Below the pieces are notes generated by a model. It was not told where the DNA came from, did no database searches, and was given only the letters and a program-made list of their open reading frames with translations. Positions 17,830 to 25,013 of a DNA stretch of 64,000 nucleotides are shown piece by piece. Location of the stretch: NCBI RefSeq assembly GCF_947488185.1, contig NZ_CANKYM010000001.1, positions 1,103,501 to 1,167,500 of the forward strand, written 5' to 3'. This stretch comes from an uncultured Roseobacter sp. GTDB lineage: Bacteria; Pseudomonadota; Alphaproteobacteria; Rhodobacterales; Rhodobacteraceae. The stretch's first letter is position 1. Each line of letters opens with the position of its first letter. The translations under genes and the position numbers were made by a program.

Positions 17830-19194
17830 ATGGCACTGCAACCAGAAAGACCGGACACGTCCTTTATGCCCTTTGAAGCCCTGACCGAAGGCACCTTTGC
17901 TCCCTTTGACATTCGCAGAACAACCCGAAAAGTCGCCGTCATCGGCGGCGGTATCTCGGGGATGGGTGCGGCCTTTATGCTGGGCAAGGACAGTCACGTT
18001 ACCTTGTTCGAGGCGGAGCCGCGGCTGGGCGGCCATGCCCGGACGGTGATGGCGGGCAAACGTGGTGACCAGCCCGTCGACACCGGTTTCATCGTCTTCA
18101 ACCGCGCAAACTACCCCTATATGACGGCCCTGTTTGAACAGCTGAACGTGCCGGTTGTGGAGTCGAACATGAGCTTTGGCGCGTCCATCGACGGCGGGCG
18201 TCTGGAATACGCGCTGACCTCGCTCGACGCCCTTTTTGCGCAGCGCAAAAACGCCATCACCCCTGCGTTTCTGGGCATGGTGCGTGATATATTGCGGTTC
18301 AACAAACACGCGGTCAGCATCGCAGAAGATCGCAGTCTGAGCCTCGGCGCCTTTCTCGACAAGCTCGGGACCGGCAGGTGGTTTCGCGACTACTATCTTC
18401 TGCCGCTTTCGGGAGCGATCTGGTCGACGCCGACAGAAAAGATCATGGATTTCCCAGCCTATGCCATGATTGAGTTCTTTAAGAACCACGCGCTGCTCGG
18501 CGTGCACGGGCAGCATCAGTGGTACACGGTTGATGGCGGATCCACCCAATACGTCAGCCGTCTGGCAGCGGCATTGGAAGGCGCAGGCAACGACATCCGG
18601 CTTGGCGCGCCCGTAAAATCTGTGACCCGGGGGGCTGGCCATGTGATCCTGCATCCCTTTGGCGGCGCCCCTGAGGTTTTCGATCACGTGATTTTCGCCA
18701 CTCACTCGGACGATACCCTGCGGATGATTGGCGATCCGACACCGCAGGAGAAGAAAGCGTTGGGCGCAATTGCCTACCAGCCGAATGACATCGTTCTGCA
18801 CGCAGATACCGATATGATGCCGAAAAGCCGCAAGACCTGGGCCAGTTGGGTCTACACCGAAGACAAGGACGCCCAATCCGACCGGATCGACCTCACGTAC
18901 TGGATGAACTCCTTGCAGCCCATTCCGCAGGATGACCCGCATTTCGTCACCCTCAACACCAAACGCCAGATCCGCGAAGAGCTGATCTATGACGCGGTGA
19001 CCCTGCGCCACCCGATCTATGATCTGGCAGCACTTGAGGCCCAAAAGGACATCAGGACTTTCAACGGGACGGCGAACACTTGGTTCTGCGGCGCCTGGAT
19101 GAAAAACGGTTTTCACGAAGACGGATTGTCCAGCGCCGTGGACGTGGTGCGCAGCCTGCGCATGGTACACCGCGAGCGGGTTGCAGCTGAATGA
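17830..19194 (+). CDS. ufaD: FAD-dependent oxidoreductase, UfaD-like (furan fatty acid synthesis)
   Basis: The protein begins with a dinucleotide-binding motif (VAVIGGGISGMGAAFML) followed by FEAEPRLGGHA, the flavin-containing amine-oxidase pattern. It corresponds in family and gene order to R. sphaeroides RSP_1091 (UfaD), which desaturates 11-methyl-vaccenate on the way to furan fatty acids. It is the first gene of a five-gene operon divergent from rpoE-chrR. The start is uncertain: ATG at 17830 or 17866, neither with a strong ribosome-binding site. A TTG at 17785 is less likely. The next gene overlaps by four bases (ATGA). Confidence 0.85.
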   Translation: MALQPERPDTSFMPFEALTEGTFAPFDIRRTTRKVAVIGGGISGMGAAFMLGKDSHVTLFEAEPRLGGHARTVMAGKRGDQPVDTGFIVFNRANYPYMTALFEQLNVPVVESNMSFGASIDGGRLEYALTSLDALFAQRKNAITPAFLGMVRDILRFNKHAVSIAEDRSLSLGAFLDKLGTGRWFRDYYLLPLSGAIWSTPTEKIMDFPAYAMIEFFKNHALLGVHGQHQWYTVDGGSTQYVSRLAAALEGAGNDIRLGAPVKSVTRGAGHVILHPFGGAPEVFDHVIFATHSDDTLRMIGDPTPQEKKALGAIAYQPNDIVLHADTDMMPKSRKTWASWVYTEDKDAQSDRIDLTYWMNSLQPIPQDDPHFVTLNTKRQIREELIYDAVTLRHPIYDLAALEAQKDIRTFNGTANTWFCGAWMKNGFHEDGLSSAVDVVRSLRMVHRERVAAE

Positions 19195-19949
19195 CCGCCC
19201 GGGTCGATCATATCTCAGGCCTGACGTTTCACGGTCGCAAAGGCGCCATTGAGAATGCCTTTCGCTATTCCGTGGATTACATCCTGTTGGATGCCGAAGC
19301 ACAGGTGCGTTGCCCGCGCCTTTTTGCGCGCAACGGATCGGCGCTGACCTCGCTGCATGACAGCGACCATGGCGGCCCGCCCAAAGCGGGTCGTGGCGCG
19401 CTTTGGGTGCGCGAGGTGCTGGTACAGCATCAGATCACTGGCGTAGCACAGATCGAACTGCTCGCGCAGCCGCGCATGCTGGGGCATGTTTTCAACCCGG
19501 TCAGCTTTTGGCTCTGCCGCGGTGACGATGGCGCGTTGATCACGGTGATTGCCGAAGTCAGCAATACTTTTGGCGATCGCCACAGCTATTTGTGCCACCA
19601 CCCCGATCTGCACCCGATTGAGCCCAGCGACACGCTCAAGGCGCAAAAGATTTTTCATGTCTCACCGTTTCAGCCCGTCGAGGGTGGGTATAGCTTCCGC
19701 TTCGACATCAACGACGCGCGGATCGGCATCTGGATCGACTACACACGAGGCAACGGCGGATTGATTGCCACGCTGACCGGCAAACGCAAGCCGCTGACCA
19801 ATCGGGCCATCTTGCGTTCCGCCCTTCTCCGGCCACTGGGCGCACGCCGTGTCCTCGCGTTGATCCATTGGCAGGCACTCAAACTGTGGGCCAAGGGGGC
19901 GCGGTATCGGGCCCGTCCGGTGCCACCTGAGAAAGAGGTCTCACGGTGA
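19191..19949 (+). CDS. ufaO: DUF1365 protein, UfaO-like (furan fatty acid synthesis)
   Basis: This 252-residue protein has DUF1365 features such as RYSVDYILLDAEA near the N-terminus and the segment LGHVFNPVSFWLCRGDDG in the middle. By family and gene order it matches RSP_1090 (UfaO), needed for introducing the oxygen that makes the furan ring from the diene produced by UfaD. Furan fatty acids react with singlet oxygen and act as membrane scavengers. The ATG overlaps the ufaD stop and its own stop overlaps the next GTG, so the operon is tightly coupled. The methyltransferase UfaM is not in the window. Confidence 0.85.
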   Translation: MTARVDHISGLTFHGRKGAIENAFRYSVDYILLDAEAQVRCPRLFARNGSALTSLHDSDHGGPPKAGRGALWVREVLVQHQITGVAQIELLAQPRMLGHVFNPVSFWLCRGDDGALITVIAEVSNTFGDRHSYLCHHPDLHPIEPSDTLKAQKIFHVSPFQPVEGGYSFRFDINDARIGIWIDYTRGNGGLIATLTGKRKPLTNRAILRSALLRPLGARRVLALIHWQALKLWAKGARYRARPVPPEKEVSR

Positions 19950-21181
19950 CGCAGGACAGCGAGCGATTACCGGCCTATTCCCTTTTCGCTGCGCTTTTGG
20001 CAGCCGCTGGCCTGCCCATCTATATCCACGCGCCGAAATTCTACGTGGATGAATACGGCGTGTCGCTGGCGGCTCTCGGAGCTGTCCTCTTTGGCCTTCG
20101 GCTGCTGGACGTGGTGCAGGATCCGCTGCTGGGCAAGCTGGCGGAAAAGCTGCGGGATCAGCGTGCAGTGGCGGTCGCCGCAGGCTGTGCCGTGATCGCG
20201 CTGGCCATGATCGGTCTGTTTGCCATCCCACCGCTTTTGCCGCCACTGGTCTGGTTCGGTCTGACGCTGACGCTGGTGTTTTCCGCGTTCAGCTTTCTGA
20301 CAATCAACTTTTACGCCCAGGGGGTGATGAAAGGCACGCGGTTGTCCGGCCAGGGCCATTTCAGGCTGGCCCGCTGGCGCGAGAGTGGGGCGCTTCTGGG
20401 CGTCTGTGTCGCAGCGGTGGCGCCGGTCGCATTGGCGTCGGTCTTTGCCGCGCCCTTTGCGTGGTTTGCCATTGGTTTCGCCGTCCTCGCCGTGATCGCC
20501 GCTTTGGCCATGCGGTCGGAATGGAGCACGGCTGGCCTTGCGGCATCCACCGGCTTCGGCGTGGTTTTGAAGGACAAACTGGCGCGCCGCCTGTTGCTCA
20601 TCGCGCTGGTTAATGCGGCACCCGTCGCCGTCAGCTCGACCCTGTTTTTGTTTTTCGTCGAAAGCAAATTGGACGCGCCGGGCTTCGAAGGGCCGCTTTT
20701 GCTGGTGTTCTTCCTGTCGGCTGCTGCTGCCGCGCCGTTCTGGGGCGCAATGGCCGAGCGATTTGGCCCAAAAGACGTATTGATTGTCGCCATGATCCTG
20801 GCAATCTGCGCCTTTGGGCTGACACTGACGCTGGGCCCTGGCGACTGGGTGCTTTTCGCGATTATCTGCGTGATGTCCGGGGCGACGCTGGGGGCTGACC
20901 TCACGCTGATGCCCGCCATCTTCGCCAACCGAATGGCGCGGATTTCGCCCTCCGCAGCGGAAGGGTTCGGGCTTTGGTCTTTCGTGTCGAAACTCACACT
21001 GGCCTTTGCCGCCGTCACCCTGTTGCCGATGCTGGAGCGGGCGGGGTTTCAAAGCGGCAGCGCGGCGCAGAACAGCCCAGAGACGCTGGCCTTGCTGGCG
21101 ATCCTCTATGCTGCGGTTCCCTGCGGTCTCAAGGTGATCTCCATCGCCTTGCTGGCCATCACCGATCTGAGCGAGGTCTGA
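19946..21181 (+). CDS. MFS family transporter (RSP_1089-like)
   Basis: The 411-residue protein has about twelve hydrophobic helices and an early segment (FYVDEYGVSLAALGAVLFGLRLLDVVQDPLLG) typical of the GPH/MelB-like sugar:cation symporter branch of the major facilitator superfamily. It is the third gene of the RpoE-linked operon, starting with GTG overlapping the ufaO stop. In R. sphaeroides the equivalent gene is RSP_1089. Its cargo is unknown; a lipid-related or stress-protective compound is a reasonable inference from the operon, but nothing in the sequence shows it. Confidence 0.85.
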   Translation: MTQDSERLPAYSLFAALLAAAGLPIYIHAPKFYVDEYGVSLAALGAVLFGLRLLDVVQDPLLGKLAEKLRDQRAVAVAAGCAVIALAMIGLFAIPPLLPPLVWFGLTLTLVFSAFSFLTINFYAQGVMKGTRLSGQGHFRLARWRESGALLGVCVAAVAPVALASVFAAPFAWFAIGFAVLAVIAALAMRSEWSTAGLAASTGFGVVLKDKLARRLLLIALVNAAPVAVSSTLFLFFVESKLDAPGFEGPLLLVFFLSAAAAAPFWGAMAERFGPKDVLIVAMILAICAFGLTLTLGPGDWVLFAIICVMSGATLGADLTLMPAIFANRMARISPSAAEGFGLWSFVSKLTLAFAAVTLLPMLERAGFQSGSAAQNSPETLALLAILYAAVPCGLKVISIALLAITDLSEV

Positions 21182-21185
21182 GACG

Positions 21186-21749
21186 ATGAGTGAATGGATG
21201 TTTTTGGCTTTCGGTGCCGTGGCCGCTCTGGTGGCCCTTTGGCTCTGCAGACGCATCGTCGGATTTGCATCGCAGAAACCGGAAGACTACGAAGACGGCA
21301 CACCGGACTTTGACATCCGTAAGCATCTCAATGGCCCGCTCCTCTGCGAAGGGGTCATTTACGGCCCGACAGGGCGGGTCAGCAGCCGGTTTGTTGCAGA
21401 TTTCGATGCCACGTGGGAGGGCAATTCGGGCTCGATGAAAGAGCATTTTGTGTACGACGATGGCAGCGTTCAGGACCGCGAGTGGCATTTGCAGATCGAC
21501 AATCACGGCAAGATCTGTGCACGGGCCGACGATGTGGTGGGGGAGGGATCGGGGCAGCAGCTCGGACCAACGGTGCAGTTGAGATACCGGATCAGGTTGC
21601 CCGACGGGTCCGGCGGTCATGTCCTGAACACCGTCGATTGGATGTACCTGACGCCAAACGGCACGATCATGAACCGGTCCCAGTTTCGCAAGTTCGGGAT
21701 CAAGGTTGCCGAACTGGTCGCCACCATGCGGCCAAAGGACATCACATGA
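21186..21749 (+). CDS. DUF3833 family protein (RSP_1088-like)
   Basis: The protein of 187 residues has one N-terminal hydrophobic segment (residues 4-20, FLAFGAVAALVALWL) that probably anchors it in the inner membrane. A soluble domain follows, with the DUF3833 pattern (FDIRKHLNGPLLCEGVIYGPTG, then WMYLTPNGTIMNRSQFRKFG). The equivalent in R. sphaeroides is RSP_1088. It lacks a lipobox cysteine at the usual position. It lies four bases after the MFS gene and overlaps the SDR start by four bases. The function is not known; it is a conserved member of the furan-fatty-acid/RpoE operon. Confidence 0.85.
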   Translation: MSEWMFLAFGAVAALVALWLCRRIVGFASQKPEDYEDGTPDFDIRKHLNGPLLCEGVIYGPTGRVSSRFVADFDATWEGNSGSMKEHFVYDDGSVQDREWHLQIDNHGKICARADDVVGEGSGQQLGPTVQLRYRIRLPDGSGGHVLNTVDWMYLTPNGTIMNRSQFRKFGIKVAELVATMRPKDIT

Positions 21750-22477
21750 AAAACTGGAACGGGAAACGGTACTGGCTGGTCGGCGCCGGTGACGGTCTCG
21801 GGGCTGCGCTGGCCACCCGTCTGAGTACGGCAGGGGCCCATGTCATTGTCTCCTCCCGGTCAGAAGACAAGTTGAAGGAATTGGTCGATACGCTGCCCTC
21901 GGACGGCAGCTACCAGACGGTCGATGTGGCCGACGATCAAAGTGTCAAGGCGGCAGCAGAAGCCGTTGGCCCGGTCGACGGTGTCGTTTTTCTGGCCGGG
22001 GTGTACTGGCCCTTTCCCGCACAGGAATGGAATGCGGACCAGGCGACCGCCATGGCGGATATCAACTTCACCGGGTTGATGCGTGTCATGGGCGCCGTTG
22101 TGCCGGGCATGGTGCGCCGGGATGCGGGCCACATTGTGATCACAGGCAGTCTCAGCGGTTTTCGCGGCTTGCCGGGGTCCATCGGATACACCGCGTCCAA
22201 GGCCGGGACGATGTCACTGGCGGAGTGCATGTATGCCGATCTGCGGCAGACCGGGGTGCAGGTGCAGGTGGCCAATCCCGGCTTTGTCAAGACGCAGCTG
22301 ACCGACAAGAACGATTTCAAGATGCCCTTCCTGATGACACCTGAAGAGGCTGCGGAATACATGTTCAAACACATGAACAGCGACCGGTTCAAGCTGAGCT
22401 TTCCGCGTCTCTTTTCACTGGTGTTCCGGGGCAGCCAGCTGCTGCCGGACTGGCTGTATTTCCGGATTTTTTCCTAG
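21746..22477 (+). CDS. Short-chain dehydrogenase (RSP_1087-like)
   Basis: This 243-residue SDR starts at ATG 21746, overlapping the DUF3833 stop; the longer frame from 21413 is out-of-frame coding of the previous gene. The cofactor motif is VGAGDGLGAALA, with a Ser in ITGSLSGFRG and the Tyr-x3-Lys pair in IGYTASKAGT. It completes the operon that parallels RSP_1091-1087 in R. sphaeroides. The substrate is unknown; a lipid or aldehyde is plausible. The stop codon shares the tetranucleotide CTAG with the stop of the convergent saccharopine-dehydrogenase gene. Confidence 0.88.
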   Translation: MKNWNGKRYWLVGAGDGLGAALATRLSTAGAHVIVSSRSEDKLKELVDTLPSDGSYQTVDVADDQSVKAAAEAVGPVDGVVFLAGVYWPFPAQEWNADQATAMADINFTGLMRVMGAVVPGMVRRDAGHIVITGSLSGFRGLPGSIGYTASKAGTMSLAECMYADLRQTGVQVQVANPGFVKTQLTDKNDFKMPFLMTPEEAAEYMFKHMNSDRFKLSFPRLFSLVFRGSQLLPDWLYFRIFS

Positions 22478-23535
22478 AGCCGCGCGGCGTGGTCCTGAAA
22501 GGTCTGTGCGGCGCGGGTCCAGACGGGCGCGTCCGGTGTCCCAAGCTGGGCCAGCACCGGCAGGAGCTGTTCCGCGTAGTCCTCGCTGCTCTCCAGGGGC
22601 AGCATCGACGGCAGGTTGTCGATGGCGGTCACATCCAGCATCGGTTCTGAATGCACCCGCAGGGCGGGCGCGTCCCAAGTCGTGGTCCTGTCATAGACCT
22701 TGATCGGGGAAAAATCGCTGTCCGGGTCACAGGCGATATCGCCGATCACGCTGAGCCTGCGCGGGCGGGTTGGCGCATCTGACGGCACGAAGACCGGCGT
22801 GCCGGGACGTGCCAGCACACAGTTGAAAAACAGCTCATGGGCCAGAACCTGCGGGAAGGGACCGCCCGAAGCAGTTTCCGCCATGTCCCACTTGGTGGTT
22901 GCCACACCCATGGCTGTGCAGAGATCGGCGACACCTTTGCCGACGCGCCCCAGCGCGCCGATGATCAGGGCGTTGGGTCGGTGGCTGCCCGTTGCCACGA
23001 GATTAGCCTGCAATTCGGACAGCAGATGCGTGGAGCTGTCATAGGCAGTGATCGGACCTGCGATGCCACCGGTCTGTTGCGCCGCCCAGCACTTCAGCGC
23101 CACGGCCGCACCGGCATATCCGGCCCAATAGCCAAAGGCCGCCACCCGGCGCCCGTCGTCATCCAGCAGATATTCGAGGTCCAGCAAGGTCCCGCCGCCC
23201 GCCTTGAAGCGCTGCAGCAGGCGCAACCCGGCAGGCTGCCCCTTGAAGGCGTGCCCGAACATGATGTGGCGGTGACGCAGCGGCGTGCCGTCCTCGGGCA
23301 GTTCCTTGAGGCCAAAGATAACCGCGTCCCCGGGCGCGTCGGGCCAGCTGTGAGGGGGTTCCATCTGGCACCCTGCGTCGGCGTAGGCCGCATCCGGGAT
23401 GACACGCGTGGGAGAGTGTTCGACGCTGACCGTCATGCCTGTTGCCAGAAGGGAGGCGGCCCCTTTCGGGGTCAGTCCAACACGGGTTTCATTTTCGCGT
23501 TGCTCTGCCCGGACCCAAAGATGCAGCTGGCTCAC
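22474..23535 (-). CDS. Saccharopine dehydrogenase (NAD+, L-lysine-forming) homologue
   Basis: The 353-residue protein resembles the LYS1-type saccharopine dehydrogenase. Its N-terminal alanine-dehydrogenase-like domain begins with WVRAEQRENETRVGLTP. A HIMFGHAFKGQ segment follows, and the NAD domain carries ALIIGALGRVGKGVADLC. LYS1 interconverts saccharopine with lysine plus 2-oxoglutarate. It starts with GTG overlapping the GST stop (GTGA), so the two are one operon. Bacteria of this group make lysine by the diaminopimelate route, so a role in lysine breakdown or in a different imino-acid reaction is more likely than biosynthesis. Confidence 0.87.
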   Translation of the reverse strand: MSQLHLWVRAEQRENETRVGLTPKGAASLLATGMTVSVEHSPTRVIPDAAYADAGCQMEPPHSWPDAPGDAVIFGLKELPEDGTPLRHRHIMFGHAFKGQPAGLRLLQRFKAGGGTLLDLEYLLDDDGRRVAAFGYWAGYAGAAVALKCWAAQQTGGIAGPITAYDSSTHLLSELQANLVATGSHRPNALIIGALGRVGKGVADLCTAMGVATTKWDMAETASGGPFPQVLAHELFFNCVLARPGTPVFVPSDAPTRPRRLSVIGDIACDPDSDFSPIKVYDRTTTWDAPALRVHSEPMLDVTAIDNLPSMLPLESSEDYAEQLLPVLAQLGTPDAPVWTRAAQTFQDHAARL

Positions 23536-24152
23536 AGCATGCCCTTGGCGGTGACCGCCTGGATTGATGGGCGCGCTGCCATACGCGCCAGATAGGCCTT
23601 GATCTCAGGGAAGTCATCCAGGGACACGTTGTCCCGTTCGAGCCAGCTGCACAGCATGTAGGCATGTGGATCAGCGATGGAGAATCTGTCCCCCAGCACA
23701 TAGTCGCCTTCAAGGCAGTCGCTGGTGAAATAACGCGCGCAGTCGGTCATGGTTTCGGGCACTTTGGCCGCCATGTCGTCAAAGCTCGATTGCTGCGTTG
23801 CCCATCTGTCGCCGCGGCGCATATGCGCGTGGTTCACATGCATCGTTGCCGCGAGGAAATGGATCACGCTGCGCATCTGGGCGGTCCGCTCGGGGTCTGC
23901 TGGCACCAGATTGGCCCCCGGCGCAAGGGCCGCGACATAGTCCAGCAAGGCACCCGTTTCAGTGAGCAGGGTCCCCGCATCGGTTTCCAGTGTCGGAACG
24001 CGCCCTTTTGGGTTCAACGCCAGATACTCGGGCTTTTTCTGCTCCCCGGACTGAAAATCCACAAGCACCGGCTCATAGGACAGCCCTGCTTCTTCCAGGG
24101 CGATGGCCACAGCAATCGAAATCGTCCGCGGGGCATAGTAAAGGCGCATCAT
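23532..24152 (-). CDS. Glutathione S-transferase family protein
   Basis: This cytosolic-type GST has 206 residues. The N-terminal thioredoxin-like domain (MRLYYAPRTISIAVAIALEE) has the family NPKGRVPTL loop and LTETGALLDYVA for glutathione binding. An all-helical C-terminal domain follows, with SIADPHAYMLCSW. It probably conjugates glutathione to an electrophile or acts as a reductase. Its stop overlaps the GTG of the saccharopine-dehydrogenase homologue, and a histidine-phosphatase gene lies nine bases upstream in the same direction. No specific substrate can be named. Confidence 0.88.
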   Translation of the reverse strand: MMRLYYAPRTISIAVAIALEEAGLSYEPVLVDFQSGEQKKPEYLALNPKGRVPTLETDAGTLLTETGALLDYVAALAPGANLVPADPERTAQMRSVIHFLAATMHVNHAHMRRGDRWATQQSSFDDMAAKVPETMTDCARYFTSDCLEGDYVLGDRFSIADPHAYMLCSWLERDNVSLDDFPEIKAYLARMAARPSIQAVTAKGML

Positions 24153-24161
24153 GATCTCCTT

Positions 24162-24815
24162 TTAAACATGGGTCTGGGCATAATGCCGATCCGGGTCTTC
24201 AAGATGTGGGATGGCGTTGAACATGGTGGGCGACAGCGTGCCGCCAATCGGGAACAGCCGGTGTTGGGAGGTGTTGTAGATGGCCAGTGCCATCTGCGCC
24301 ATCGCCGTTATGTCGAGCCGGAGCACTTGCCGCATCGCCATGGAGATCAACCCGCCCGAGGTCACCACAAGGGCAGGGCCGTCGCCTTCTGCGATCTCTG
24401 CCAGTGCGGCGCCCACCCGGTCTTCGAAATCGCTGAACCGTTCCGGCGCGCCCGCAATCTCGTCACGCTGCCAGTAGGCGAAGACTTTTGGCAAATGGGT
24501 GGTGAATCCGACCTGATCGGTTGGAAAAGGGATGCCGTGTTCTTCCTCAAGCGCGCGGGCCAGCGTCAGATACTCCAGCTCATTGAGACGCGCATCCCGG
24601 GTGGGCGTCAGCCCGGTGTCCATGGAGCGGGCTGTTTCAATATGCCTTTTCAACGTGCCGGTGTAGAGTCGCACGTGATGCTGATTCTGGTTGCGCAGAT
24701 GGGTGCCTAGCCAGGCGGATTGTTGATGGCCGAGTGCGCTCAGTTTGTCGTAGCTGGCTTCATCCTGGGCACCGGAATTGGCCTGACCGTGGCGTATGAG
24801 AGTGATGTGAGACAT
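24162..24815 (-). CDS. Histidine phosphatase family protein
   Basis: The N-terminal LIRHGQANSG carries the RHG signature of the phosphoglycerate-mutase/acid-phosphatase superfamily, with His9 as the nucleophile. The second catalytic position, normally a His in the SHGG-like motif, reads VVTSGGLIS, so it is Ser. This is seen in a subgroup of bacterial members and may mean altered activity. The 217-residue length is normal. It is first in a leftward run with the GST and saccharopine-dehydrogenase genes and divergent from the formate dehydrogenase. Its physiological substrate is unknown. Confidence 0.85.
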   Translation of the reverse strand: MSHITLIRHGQANSGAQDEASYDKLSALGHQQSAWLGTHLRNQNQHHVRLYTGTLKRHIETARSMDTGLTPTRDARLNELEYLTLARALEEEHGIPFPTDQVGFTTHLPKVFAYWQRDEIAGAPERFSDFEDRVGAALAEIAEGDGPALVVTSGGLISMAMRQVLRLDITAMAQMALAIYNTSQHRLFPIGGTLSPTMFNAIPHLEDPDRHYAQTHV

Positions 24816-24857
24816 TGGCTCTTCATAGGCGAGCGGTCGCGCGGTGGAAAGGGCGGG

Positions 24858-24892
24858 TGCCTCCGGCGGGCATATTTGCGGAACAATGAATA
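24858..24892. repeat. Short dispersed repeat, copy 2 (CTCCGGCGGG / GAACAATGAA type)
   Basis: CCTCCGGCGGGCATATTT followed by GCGGAACAATGAA lies in the divergent histidine-phosphatase/formate-dehydrogenase spacer. Its right part is the inverse of 16364-16384 at 19 of 21 positions. Elements of this look recur in Rhodobacteraceae intergenic DNA (recalled, not searched). Confidence 0.6.
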
Positions 24893-25013
24893 GACAGGTG
24901 CCTCTTATCGGAAACTTTCTGCCGTGAATCCTGTGTGAGGTGTCGGGATTGGGGCTACGGTGGGGGATGCGCCGTCGCTATAGTCGGGCGGAATTTTGTG
25001 GGAGACGGGTGCG

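Noticed and set aside
17791..19302. A 503-codon antisense frame opposite ufaD
   Set aside because: No protein pattern and no ribosome-binding site; ufaD is clearly the real gene.
24162..24815. Histidine phosphatase as an inactivated enzyme because the second catalytic His is Ser
   Set aside because: I recall the same TSGG pattern in a subgroup of bacterial family members, so it is not evidence for decay in this gene.
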